In this document: one piece after another, positions 1 to 7,509 of the stretch
Numbering within the stretch: the stretch's first letter is position 1
Layout: each line of letters begins with the position of its first letter
Assembly (NCBI GenBank): GCA_020025715.1
Contig: JAHHRQ010000039.1
Coordinates: forward strand, 1-15,998
Direction: 5' to 3'
Length of the DNA stretch: 15,998 bases
Source of the DNA: Oscillospiraceae bacterium
GTDB lineage: Bacteria > Bacillota > Clostridia > Oscillospirales > Oscillospiraceae
The notes under the pieces: model-generated
Database searches by the model: none
What the model was told of the DNA's origin: nothing
Seen by the model: only the letters and a program-made list of their open reading frames with translations
Translations under genes and position numbers: made by a program

Positions 1-2
1 CT

Positions 3-422
3 CCTACTCCTACCCCCACACCTACGCCCACCCCTCAGCTTCCCGCTGATCTGGGTTCCGGCTCCTTTAAGTCCGATACCGGCGCTTTAATTAACATCAG
101 AGCCGACTGGAGTGCAGTTTCCAAGGGTGATTCTCAGGCAGAAGTCACCGTAAAGCTTTATCTTGAATCTTATTCTCTCCAGCTTGCAGAGGGTAAAAAG
201 GCTGTTCAGATGAGCCTTGGCGGACAGTATGTTTCCCTTGATGCTCCCGCTGTTGATTACGACGGCAAAGATATGATCAACACTCCTCTTGCCGAGCACA
301 CCTTCACCGTCGGCCTTAACGACGACATGACCTTGCAGGTGGAATGGCACTTCGGCGGCAAATACGGCGATGTGGAAATCCCCACCATTGAGTGCGGCGG
401 CAAAATAAACCTCAATTACTGA
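3..422 (+). CDS. C-terminal part of a probable secreted or surface protein of unknown function
   Basis: The reading frame is open from the window edge to a TGA at 420–422, so only the last 139 residues are visible. It begins with a Pro-Thr repeat (about five PT units) of the kind that links domains in exported Gram-positive proteins. The remaining ~125 residues alternate hydrophobic and polar residues (for example VTVKLYLES and MTLQVEWHFGG), which suggests an all-beta domain. No catalytic motif, LPXTG anchor or C-terminal membrane segment is visible. The stop lies one base before the ATG of nth, so the two genes are probably co-transcribed. I do not recognise the family. The signal peptide, if there is one, would lie outside the window. 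A first ATG inside the visible part (210) is not the real start, because the frame continues upstream with sensible composition. Confidence 0.7.
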   Translation, partial: PTPTPTPTPTPQLPADLGSGSFKSDTGALINIRADWSAVSKGDSQAEVTVKLYLESYSLQLAEGKKAVQMSLGGQYVSLDAPAVDYDGKDMINTPLAEHTFTVGLNDDMTLQVEWHFGGKYGDVEIPTIECGGKINLNY

Positions 423-423
423 T

Positions 424-1059
424 ATGCGGTCTCAGGAACAGATAAACGAAATTGTCAGGCTCCTGCTTGCCGAATATCCGCAGGCAGACTGTACGCTGGA
501 CTTCCGCAAAGATTATGAGCTTTTATTTTCCGTAAGACTTGCGGCCCAGTGCACTGACGAGAGAGTGAATAAAATCACTCCCGCCCTTTTTGAGCGCTTT
601 CCCACTCTGGAGTCCTTTGCCGAGGCTGATGTGGAGGAAGTGGAAAAATACGTCCATTCCTGCGGATTTTACCACGCCAAGGCAAGAGATATAGTGGCCT
701 GCGCTCAGATGCTGCTGCAAAAGCACGGCGGCAAGGTTCCCGCCACCATGGAGGAGCTGACTGCTCTCCCAGGTGTGGGAAGAAAAACCGCTAACCTGAT
801 TTTAGGCGATGTTTTCCACATTCCCGGTTCTACCGTTGTGGACACCCACTGCATCAGGATTACAAACAGGCTTGGTATTGTGGACAATCTGAAAGATCCG
901 GTAAAAATCGAAATGGCGCTCCGCAAGGTTCTGCCTCCGGAACATTCTTCCGATTTCTGCCACTGCATAGTTCTCCACGGCAGAGCGGTTTGTGACGCCA
1001 GAAAGCCAATGTGTGAAAATTGCTGTCTGCGCCATCTGTGCCAGCATTTTTCCGGCTGA
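424..1059 (+). CDS. nth: Endonuclease III (DNA glycosylase/AP lyase)
   Basis: This is a base-excision repair enzyme that removes oxidised pyrimidines and cleaves the DNA backbone at the abasic site. The 211 residues match the usual family length. The helix-hairpin-helix reads LPGVGRKTA around residues 115–123, with the catalytic lysine at K121. The catalytic aspartate is D140 in VVDTHC. The [4Fe-4S] cluster ligands are C190, C197, C200 and C206 with the diagnostic C-x6-C-x2-C-x5-C spacing. The N-terminal AAQCTD motif (residues 40–45) corresponds to the family's SAQATD. The ATG lies one base after the preceding stop and has no strong Shine-Dalgarno sequence of its own, so translation is probably coupled to the upstream gene. 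Two hairpins follow the stop. The identification is firm. Confidence 0.97.
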   Translation: MRSQEQINEIVRLLLAEYPQADCTLDFRKDYELLFSVRLAAQCTDERVNKITPALFERFPTLESFAEADVEEVEKYVHSCGFYHAKARDIVACAQMLLQKHGGKVPATMEELTALPGVGRKTANLILGDVFHIPGSTVVDTHCIRITNRLGIVDNLKDPVKIEMALRKVLPPEHSSDFCHCIVLHGRAVCDARKPMCENCCLRHLCQHFSG

Positions 1060-1113
1060 TACTTAACAAAAACAGTAAAATTCAAAAATCATGGGAACTG
1101 TGTGTTCTCGGGA

Positions 1114-1145
1114 AACGGCGTGACTGCGGTCACGCCGTTCTTTTT
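1114..1145 (+). terminator. Intrinsic terminator after nth
   Basis: A perfect 11-bp stem, AACGGCGTGAC (1114–1124) with GTCACGCCGTT (1129–1139), closes a TGCG tetraloop and is followed by C and five T residues (1141–1145). It lies about 55 bases after the nth stop and fits a Rho-independent terminator for the plus-strand transcript. Confidence 0.9.
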
Positions 1146-1164
1146 GTCGGAACGAAGTGACGGA

Positions 1165-1198
1165 AAACACCCCGGACATTCCGATGTCCGGGGTGTTT
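1165..1198. terminator. Strong hairpin between convergent genes, probably a bidirectional terminator
   Basis: A perfect 15-bp stem, AAACACCCCGGACAT (1165–1179) with ATGTCCGGGGTGTTT (1184–1198), closes the loop TCCG. T-rich edges lie on both strands (GTTT in plus; TTTT on the minus strand from 1167–1164). It stands between nth and the converging metallopeptidase gene, so it most likely ends the minus-strand transcript and backs up the nth terminator. The U-tract is short in both directions. Confidence 0.75.
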
Positions 1199-1234
1199 GT
1201 TTCGAATGTAAACTGTTAGAATAATCAGAATAGG

Positions 1235-1244
1235 GTGAACACTT
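1235..1244. repeat. Left copy of a 10-base direct repeat flanking the metallopeptidase gene
   Basis: The sequence GTGAACACTT occurs here and again at 2078–2087, on either side of the minus-strand gene at 1284–1946. The match is exact over ten bases. It could be a trace of an insertion event or chance in AT-rich sequence. Confidence 0.4.
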
Positions 1245-1283
1245 ACTGTTGGCTGGTATTTATATGGATAGGCTTCAGGTAAA

Positions 1284-1946
1284 TTACAATTCTTGCAGCC
1301 AACATTGGAATGGTTCATCCAACATATCACAATTCAGAACAGCTCTCAGAACTGTGCAAGAAAAATCCCCCTTGCGATAAAGCTGCAAATAGTGATCCAT
1401 TCCTATTTTACTGATAAGGAAATGAGTAAATGCACCGGCAATCGGATATGTAACGGTGCAGCTGTAATTATCGAACTGTTCATTATTCAGCAGTTTTTCA
1501 ACACTGATGTATTTTCCGTCTTTAATAAATTCAGTTACCCATACTTCATTGGGACGATCCCACCATACTTTATCAAAATACATGGCAAGTCCTTCACGGA
1601 TAAAAGTTTGAGGCGGTGTGTTTATTATATACGAAATTATGTGGGCGTCTTCATGAGGGCCGATGCATTGAACTTGATCATTATAAACCGCATAAATACG
1701 ATCCGGAGAATCTGCACAACCGTTACATGGCTCATTATCTCCATAAGCAATTCCCACTTCCTCCGGGGTGTTCAACAAATAATAATGAATTTTAAAATCA
1801 GGAGTAACTCCCATTTCGTGACATATTTCCTGCCAACTCTTCTCTTGGGCGGAGGAAATTTTCGAAATATCTCTTTCTGCAGGTGAGCCGGGAAAATAAT
1901 GAAATACATAGTGATCTGTTTCTGTATATCCGGTTAGATGTATCAT
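1284..1946 (-). CDS. Putative zinc metallopeptidase-like protein (HEXXH, gluzincin/peptidase MA type)
   Basis: The protein has 220 residues, no signal peptide and no membrane segment, so it is probably cytoplasmic. It contains HEDAH (residues 98–102), a zinc-binding HEXXH motif, followed 15 residues later by E118 in the context REGLAMYFD. The HEXXH…EGLA pattern is typical of gluzincin-type peptidases of the peptidase MA/M1-like group, in which the two histidines and the later glutamate bind zinc and the HEXXH glutamate activates water. A C-terminal segment with PIAGAFTHFLISKIG resembles the helix that follows the active site in such proteins. The start is well supported: AAGGAGG lies seven bases before the ATG. 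The gene stands alone on the minus strand with hairpins beyond its 3' end, and is visibly more A+T-rich than its neighbours, which may indicate acquisition. The substrate is unknown. Confidence 0.75.
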   Translation of the reverse strand: MIHLTGYTETDHYVFHYFPGSPAERDISKISSAQEKSWQEICHEMGVTPDFKIHYYLLNTPEEVGIAYGDNEPCNGCADSPDRIYAVYNDQVQCIGPHEDAHIISYIINTPPQTFIREGLAMYFDKVWWDRPNEVWVTEFIKDGKYISVEKLLNNEQFDNYSCTVTYPIAGAFTHFLISKIGMDHYLQLYRKGDFSCTVLRAVLNCDMLDEPFQCWLQEL

Positions 1947-2063
1947 CGTATTGCCTCCTTCACTTACTGAATTTTCTGATTACTGATTGCTGAACAAAGC
2001 TTTCATTTCATCCGGCTTTGCCATGCAACATGTTTTTTCCATAAACCTTTTCTTCTCATATGC

Positions 2064-2087
2064 AAGTGTTTGATTTAGTGAACACTT
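2064..2087. repeat. Operator-like inverted repeat upstream of the metallopeptidase gene
   Basis: AAGTGTT (2064–2070) and AACACTT (2081–2087) form a 7-base inverted repeat with a 10-base spacer, about 120 bases upstream of the minus-strand start at 1946. The right arm belongs to the GTGAACACTT direct repeat (2078–2087). Spacing of about one and a half helical turns suits a dimeric DNA-binding protein, but no strong promoter is visible next to it: a TTCACT/TATGAG pair with a 16-base spacer on the minus strand is only a weak candidate. The rest of the 1947–2209 gap shows no convincing gene. Confidence 0.4.
2078..2087. repeat. Right copy of the 10-base direct repeat flanking the metallopeptidase gene
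   Basis: GTGAACACTT here matches the copy at 1235–1244 exactly and in the same orientation. It also forms the right arm of the inverted repeat at 2064–2087. Confidence 0.4.
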
Positions 2088-2122
2088 TTGTATATCATAC
2101 CACACACAAGTGCCCGGATACA

Positions 2123-2154
2123 GCAAAGCCAGCATCAACAGATGCTGGCTTTGC
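2123..2154 (-). terminator. Hairpin downstream of dnaE, possible end of the hprK–dnaE operon
   Basis: A perfect 14-bp stem, GCAAAGCCAGCATC (2123–2136) with GATGCTGGCTTTGC (2141–2154), closes a four-base loop about 55 bases beyond the dnaE stop. There is no clear run of T after it on either strand, so it may act as a 3'-end-protecting or processing structure, or a weak terminator. I see no better terminator for the operon. Confidence 0.5.
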
Positions 2155-2209
2155 CGCGATTGAGAGCTCACTGTATTATGCGCACTCGCCTTATGTCACG
2201 CTGTTTTTC

Positions 2210-5200
2210 TTATTTTACAACTACGTTTCCGTCCCCCAGCATCTCTTTAAGCTCCATTACAAGGCCCTCATGGATGAGGCAGGAGGTGCCGATGCGCTTA
2301 TTTTCTCTCTCACAATAGATTATCATTTTGTCATTTCCGGGGAACATGGTGAGTATAAGTTCTATCCGCTTTAAGGCCGGGTCATATCTTGAGGGCAGCT
2401 TTACCCACAGTTTTTTCTCCTTGGGTGCTTCTGGCTCGGCTGCTGCGGGAATGTTCAGATCATTGAGAGGTCTTATGCTCTCAAGTCTTATCTGAGGCTC
2501 GTTTTCATCACGAATGGAAATCCGTCCGTTTGCAAGCAGTGCCGCATCATCTTTAAGATATGCGCCCCCCTTATCCAGAACATTCTGGAAGGCAATCAGC
2601 TCCATACTTCCGCTGTCATCCTCAAGCTGAATATAGCTCATAAGATTATTGGACTTGGTGGTTCTGGTCTTAAAGTGGTCAACGATGCCTGCAATAGTTA
2701 TTCTCTGGTTATCATAAAAGCGCTGTGGGCCGCCCTCGGCGGAAAAGTCGGAGAGTATGGCGCCTATGGGCACAGCTCCCGCCTGCTTTGCAGTCTCTCT
2801 GTATTCATCCATGGGATGACCGGAGAAATAGAGGCCGGTAATATCCCGCTCCATGGTCATAAGCTCACGGTGGCTGAACTCCTCCACATCGGGAATATGT
2901 ACGGAAAAGCTCTGCTCCTCAGCGGTGTCCTCAGTTTCAAAAAGGCTGAGCTGGCCGGAGAGCATGTCCTTCTGTGCTCTGCTTGTGCCGTCAATTACCG
3001 CATCAGAAACCTGAAGCAGGGCCTTTCGCTTATAGCCCATACTGTCAAAGGCACCCGCCTTAATAAGGTTTTCAACAGCACGGCGGTTTATATCTCTGCC
3101 TGCTTCACGGAGGCAGAAATCCTCAAAACTCTTGAATGGGCCGTTTTTCTCTCTCTCAGCTGTAAGTTTTTCAACAGCCGTCCAGCCCACGCCCTTTATG
3201 GCGGCAAGGCCGAAACGGAGATTTTCGCCGGAAACGCTGAAGTTTGCCTCAGACTCGTTTACATCAGGGGGCAAGAGCTTTATTCCAAGCTCTCTGCACT
3301 CGGCTATATACTCGGAAACCTTAACGCTGTTATCAAGAACAGAGGTAAGAAGCGCTGCCATATATTCTCTGGGGTAATGGCGCTTCATATATGCGGTGCG
3401 ATAGGTGACTATGGCATAGCTGACGGCGTGAGCCTTGTTGAAAGCGTAACTTGCAAAGTCTATGATTTCATCATAAATGCTGTTTGCCGCTTCTTCGGAA
3501 ACCCCTCTTGCCAGTGCGCCGTCAATATTGCGCTCCTTGTCGCCGTATACGAAAGCTTTGCGCTCAGCGTCAATTACAGCGTGTTTTTTCTTGGACATGG
3601 CTCTTCTTATATTATCGGCCTGTCCCAGAGTAAAGCCCGCCAGACGGCGGAAAATTTCAATAACCTGCTCCTGATAAACTATACAGCCGTAGGTAACTTC
3701 CAGAATCGGCCGCAGAAGCTCATGTTTATATTTGATTTTTTCCGGATGATTGGAGTATTCCACAAAGCGGGGGATACTGTCCATAGGGCCGGGGCGGTAA
3801 AGAGCAATTACAGCGGTAATATCTTCAATGCTCTTGGGCTTAATGCTTACGCACACATTGGTAATTCCCGAGCTTTCAAGCTGGAAAACGCCCTGAGTTC
3901 TGCCCTCGGAGAGCATACGGAAGGTTTCCGCATCATTATCGGGGATATTCTCAATTCTGAAATCCGGTTTATATTTTCTGACCTGCTGGGCTGCATCCTC
4001 TAAAACCGTAAGGTTTCGCAGGCCCAGAAAGTCCATTTTCAGAAGTCCCAGCTCCTCCAGAGTTGTCATGGAGTACTGGCACACCATTGTTTCATCGTTT
4101 CTCGCCAGAGGAACATATTCATACACCGGCTTATCGGTTATAACAACACCGGCTGCATGGGTGGAGGCATGGCGGGGCATACCCTCAAGTGCTCTCGCAA
4201 CATCAATAAGCCGCTTTAAGGTCTCATCGGTGTTGTACATTTCCTTTAAGGGGGCGGATAATTCCAACGCCTCATCGATGGTCATATTGAGAGCTGTCGG
4301 CACCTGCTTTGCAACTGCATCAGTCTCCGCATAGCTTACGGAAAGCACTCTGCCAACGTCTCTTATTGCCGCTCTTGCCGCCATAGTTCCGAAGGTTACA
4401 ATCTGCGCCACATGGTCGGAGCCGTAAAGGCGGTTTACATAATCTATGACCTCACCACGGCGGTTAATGCAGAAGTCCACGTCAATATCAGGCATGGAAA
4501 CTCGTTCCGGGTTAAGGAAACGTTCAAAGAAGAGGGAGTATTTTATAGGGTCAACATCGGTAATATGCAGGCAGTAGGCAACAACGCTGCCTGCCGCGCT
4601 GCCTCGGCCCGGGCCTACCGGTATGCCCTGAGATTTTGCATAGTTAATATAGTCCTGAACTATGAGGAAGTAATCCACAAAGCCCATTTTCTTTATTACT
4701 CCCAGCTCATATTCAAGCTGGGAATGAACCTCGGGTCTGGTGGCAAAGCGCTCTGCAAAGCCCTTTTCGCACAGCTTTTCCAGATACACATAGCTGTCAT
4801 TTTCGCCCTCCGGCAGCTTAAATCTGGGCAGCTTATAGTTTCCGAATTCAAACTCGAAATTGCATTTTTCCGCAATCTTAACCGTATTGTCCGCAGCCTC
4901 TCCGTAGTCGGGGAACAATGCACGCATTTCATCCTCGGATTTAAGATAAAGCTCCTGAGACTCAAAGCGCATACGGTTTGTATCATCAACGGTTTTCTGC
5001 ATCTGGATGCACATAAGCACATCCTGATAGTAGGCGTCTTTTTTCTCTATATAGTGGGCGTCATTGGTAAGGGCGAGAGGTATATCCAGCTCCTTACTCA
5101 GCTTTATAATGCCCTGAGATGCGATTTTTTCCTCTCTCAGGCCGTGATCCTGAATTTCAAGGTAGAAATCCTCACCGAAAAGCTCTTTAAGCTCCACGGC

Positions 5201-5671
5201 TTTCATTTTTGCCTTTTCATAATCGCCGTTTATTATGTTTCTGGGAATTGCTCCGGCAACACATCCGGAAAGACAGATAAGTCCCTCCGCATGACGGTGG
5301 AGCAGGGGCCAGTCAATTCGGGGCTTTATATAAAAGCCCTTTGAAAAGGCGGCACTTACCATATAGCACAGATTTTTATATCCCACCTCATTTTTGCAAA
5401 GCAGGATAAGGTGGCTGTACTGGTTATCTATGCCGTGCTGCTTATCTTCCATATTTCTGGGCGCCACATAAACCTCGCACCCGATTATGGGCTTTATTCC
5501 GGCCTCCTTGCAGGCTTTGTAAAAATCCACAGCGCCGTACATAACTCCGTGGTCGGTTATAGCAAGAGCATTCTGTCCCAGCTCTTTGGCCCGCTTAGCC
5601 ACTTTCTTTATGCGGCAGGCTCCGTCCAGCAGAGAGAATTCAGTATGTACATGTAAATGAACAAAAGCCAT
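2210..5671 (-). CDS. dnaE: DNA polymerase III alpha subunit DnaE
   Basis: This is a C-family replicative-type DNA polymerase of 1153 residues, close to the E. coli length. The N-terminal PHP domain starts with HLHVH (5–9) and keeps apparent metal ligands H7, H9, D16, H41, E66, H87, C137, D204 and H206. The polymerase core has PVGPGRGSAAGS (351–362), the catalytic pair in PDIDVDF (D397, D399) and the third aspartate D547 in KMDFLG. A tandem helix-hairpin-helix region lies around 820–880. A consensus sliding-clamp motif QLSLF is at 907–911. An OB-fold begins near 990 (ITIAGIV). It is the last gene of the hprK operon, 25 bases after whiA. GAAAGGAATGAGG precedes the ATG. Firmicutes usually carry PolC as a second C-family polymerase; none is in this window. 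The PHP features are read by eye against the family pattern. Confidence 0.97.
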   Translation of the reverse strand: MAFVHLHVHTEFSLLDGACRIKKVAKRAKELGQNALAITDHGVMYGAVDFYKACKEAGIKPIIGCEVYVAPRNMEDKQHGIDNQYSHLILLCKNEVGYKNLCYMVSAAFSKGFYIKPRIDWPLLHRHAEGLICLSGCVAGAIPRNIINGDYEKAKMKAVELKELFGEDFYLEIQDHGLREEKIASQGIIKLSKELDIPLALTNDAHYIEKKDAYYQDVLMCIQMQKTVDDTNRMRFESQELYLKSEDEMRALFPDYGEAADNTVKIAEKCNFEFEFGNYKLPRFKLPEGENDSYVYLEKLCEKGFAERFATRPEVHSQLEYELGVIKKMGFVDYFLIVQDYINYAKSQGIPVGPGRGSAAGSVVAYCLHITDVDPIKYSLFFERFLNPERVSMPDIDVDFCINRRGEVIDYVNRLYGSDHVAQIVTFGTMAARAAIRDVGRVLSVSYAETDAVAKQVPTALNMTIDEALELSAPLKEMYNTDETLKRLIDVARALEGMPRHASTHAAGVVITDKPVYEYVPLARNDETMVCQYSMTTLEELGLLKMDFLGLRNLTVLEDAAQQVRKYKPDFRIENIPDNDAETFRMLSEGRTQGVFQLESSGITNVCVSIKPKSIEDITAVIALYRPGPMDSIPRFVEYSNHPEKIKYKHELLRPILEVTYGCIVYQEQVIEIFRRLAGFTLGQADNIRRAMSKKKHAVIDAERKAFVYGDKERNIDGALARGVSEEAANSIYDEIIDFASYAFNKAHAVSYAIVTYRTAYMKRHYPREYMAALLTSVLDNSVKVSEYIAECRELGIKLLPPDVNESEANFSVSGENLRFGLAAIKGVGWTAVEKLTAEREKNGPFKSFEDFCLREAGRDINRRAVENLIKAGAFDSMGYKRKALLQVSDAVIDGTSRAQKDMLSGQLSLFETEDTAEEQSFSVHIPDVEEFSHRELMTMERDITGLYFSGHPMDEYRETAKQAGAVPIGAILSDFSAEGGPQRFYDNQRITIAGIVDHFKTRTTKSNNLMSYIQLEDDSGSMELIAFQNVLDKGGAYLKDDAALLANGRISIRDENEPQIRLESIRPLNDLNIPAAAEPEAPKEKKLWVKLPSRYDPALKRIELILTMFPGNDKMIIYCERENKRIGTSCLIHEGLVMELKEMLGDGNVVVK

Positions 5672-5696
5672 TGCCTCATTCCTTTCAAATAAATCT

Positions 5697-6602
5697 TCAG
5701 TCTTCCTCTGCCTCAGGTGCCATACTCATTATCTTTTTAAGTCTGTGGGAGAGGCAGCTTTTGCTGACCTTGGGCATGGATAGCATGGAAAGGTCGGCAA
5801 GACTTGCGGCAGGATTGGTAATTCTCAAAAGTGCCGCATCCTTTAAAGGCTCCGGCAGGGCATCCAGTCCGTAGGCATGGGCAAAACGGTGGATTGCGTC
5901 AATCTGAGCCTGTGCCGCCGCAACCGTTTTATCGGTATTGGCTGAGTCGCAGTTAATCTGCCGGGTAATTGTATTTCTCATTTCCTTATCCACCTTTGCA
6001 GTCATCACATTCATGGCCGCAACAGGTGCGCCGATTTTGGTAAAGAAATCCGCTATTGCATCGGCTTTTTTAAAGTACAGCAGGGAATTGCCGCTGCGCT
6101 CTGTTTCCTTAGGCGAAAAGTCCATATCAAGCAATATGGAATAAAGCTCCCTGCTGACGCTGTGGTGGGGGGTAGCTAATTCAAGGTGATAGTTTTTCTC
6201 CGGGTCTGTTACCGAACCGCCTGCAAGAAAAGCTCCCCTTACGAAGGAATCCCGACAGCACTCATTTTCTATCATGCCGAAATTTATATGCTGGCTCAGG
6301 CCTTTCATTTCAAGGTCAAAGCTGTCAAATATGGTCTTTATCTTCTCAACATCGTTTATAACGAAGCTTCTTTTCCCTTTGCAGTCCTCTTTCGGCAGTT
6401 TATCGAAAGTTACTGAAAAGGCTTTGCGGAAAAGCTTGGGCAGTCTTTCCGCAAAGCTCTCGCTTCCGGTTATTATCCTAATTTCCCTCGATGTAAAGGT
6501 GTTGCAGTAGAGAAGAACACCGTAGCTTTCAGCCAGAGCACAGCATTTTTTATCTAAGCGGATTGCAGAAAGCTCCGCCTTTGTCTCTGATGAAAAGGAC
6601 AT
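5697..6602 (-). CDS. whiA: DNA-binding protein WhiA
   Basis: WhiA is a DNA-binding protein conserved in Gram-positive bacteria. It is required for sporulation-associated division in Streptomyces and affects cell division and chromosome segregation in Bacillus. The 301-residue protein has a degenerate LAGLIDADG homing-endonuclease fold (FVRGAFLAGGSVTDPEKNYH, 120–139), which in WhiA lacks nuclease activity. Its C-terminal helix-turn-helix is around 266–291 (ASLADLSML…SKSCLSHRLKKI). A short acidic tail ends the protein. The ATG lies two bases after the rapZ stop with only a weak ribosome site, so translation is probably coupled to rapZ. In most Firmicutes glmR (yvcK) separates rapZ and whiA; here it does not. 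Confidence 0.95.
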   Translation of the reverse strand: MSFSSETKAELSAIRLDKKCCALAESYGVLLYCNTFTSREIRIITGSESFAERLPKLFRKAFSVTFDKLPKEDCKGKRSFVINDVEKIKTIFDSFDLEMKGLSQHINFGMIENECCRDSFVRGAFLAGGSVTDPEKNYHLELATPHHSVSRELYSILLDMDFSPKETERSGNSLLYFKKADAIADFFTKIGAPVAAMNVMTAKVDKEMRNTITRQINCDSANTDKTVAAAQAQIDAIHRFAHAYGLDALPEPLKDAALLRITNPAASLADLSMLSMPKVSKSCLSHRLKKIMSMAPEAEED

Positions 6603-6604
6603 AA

Positions 6605-7462
6605 TTACTTATTAAGGTCTCTGTTTGTGTTTACGGAATTGATGCCTTTTGCTGCAAGATAATCATTGAGGGCAGCGGCAATGGCAACGCTTCTGTGGCG
6701 GCCGCCGGTGCAGCCGATAGCTACGGTAAGACCGACTTTTCCCTCCTCAATATAAAGGGGCAGCATAAAGTCAAGCAGAGACTCGATTTTTTCCATAAAG
6801 GTTCTGGTCTGCTGATAGCCGAACACAAATTCGCCCACTGCTCTGTCAAGTCCGGTCAGGGGGCGCAGATCCTCAACGTATGAGGGGTTAGGCAGAAGTC
6901 TTGCGTCAAACACCAGATCCGCATCCATGGGAATTCCCCGCTTATAGTCAAAAGAAACCACATTTACCTCTATATCGCTGCTCTTTCCCTCTCCTGCAAA
7001 AAGGGCAAACAGGCGGTTCTGGAGCATACTGAGGGTGAGGTTTGAGCTGTTTACAATATAGTCTGCCTTCTCCTTAATGGGTGCCAGCTGGGTAATTTCC
7101 TTTTCTATTGCCTGCTCCACACTTACGCCGGGGTCGGCAAGGGGATGGGGACGGCGGGACTCCTTATAACGCTTTACAAGAGTGGGAACATCTGCGTCCA
7201 TGTAGAGGATATGCACCTTGCAGTCCATGGCCTTGACTTCCTCAATCTTGTTGAGAAGCTCATTAAAGCAGTCTCTTTCGCGGATGTCGGTTACCAGTGC
7301 CACCTTCTCATAACGGCCCTGAGTTGCGATGCAGAGCTCGGCAAATCTGGTCATGAGAGCTACCGGCATATTATCTACGCAATAGTATTCCAGATCCTCC
7401 AGCACATCGGCGGCTCTGCTTTTTCCTGCACCGGAAAGGCCGGTAATTATAAGAAATTCCAT
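6605..7462 (-). CDS. rapZ: RNase adapter / nucleotide-binding protein RapZ (YvcJ family)
   Basis: This P-loop protein has 285 residues. Walker A is GLSGAGKS at 8–15, the acidic DIRER motif is at 59–63, and the conserved C-terminal block IGCTGGRHRSV is at 249–259. In E. coli RapZ controls glucosamine-6-phosphate synthase by directing a small RNA to RNase E. In Bacillus the homologue YvcJ hydrolyses GTP and ATP and its role is less clear, so the E. coli mechanism should not be assumed here. AGGAGG lies seven bases before the ATG. It follows murB by 47 bases and precedes whiA by two. Linkage to cell-wall precursor synthesis (murB) suits a role in amino-sugar homeostasis. Confidence 0.95.
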   Translation of the reverse strand: MEFLIITGLSGAGKSRAADVLEDLEYYCVDNMPVALMTRFAELCIATQGRYEKVALVTDIRERDCFNELLNKIEEVKAMDCKVHILYMDADVPTLVKRYKESRRPHPLADPGVSVEQAIEKEITQLAPIKEKADYIVNSSNLTLSMLQNRLFALFAGEGKSSDIEVNVVSFDYKRGIPMDADLVFDARLLPNPSYVEDLRPLTGLDRAVGEFVFGYQQTRTFMEKIESLLDFMLPLYIEEGKVGLTVAIGCTGGRHRSVAIAAALNDYLAAKGINSVNTNRDLNK

Positions 7463-7509
7463 TATTTAACCTCCTGTCAGGGCAAAATGCCCTCTTTAGC
7501 ATTATTCTT

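Noticed and set aside
1293..1886. A 197-codon plus-strand frame opposite the metallopeptidase gene
   Set aside because: The minus-strand frame has a strong ribosome site and an HEXXH signature, while this one has neither a motif nor a ribosome site.
1980..2171. A 63-codon minus-strand frame between dnaE and the metallopeptidase gene
   Set aside because: It has no ribosome site, runs through the hairpin at 2123–2154 and has no recognisable homology. At most it is a decayed remnant.
2675..5344. Long plus-strand open frames (2675–4003 and 4412–5344) opposite dnaE
   Set aside because: They lie wholly antisense to a well-conserved polymerase gene, show no domain motif, and have no promoter or ribosome site.
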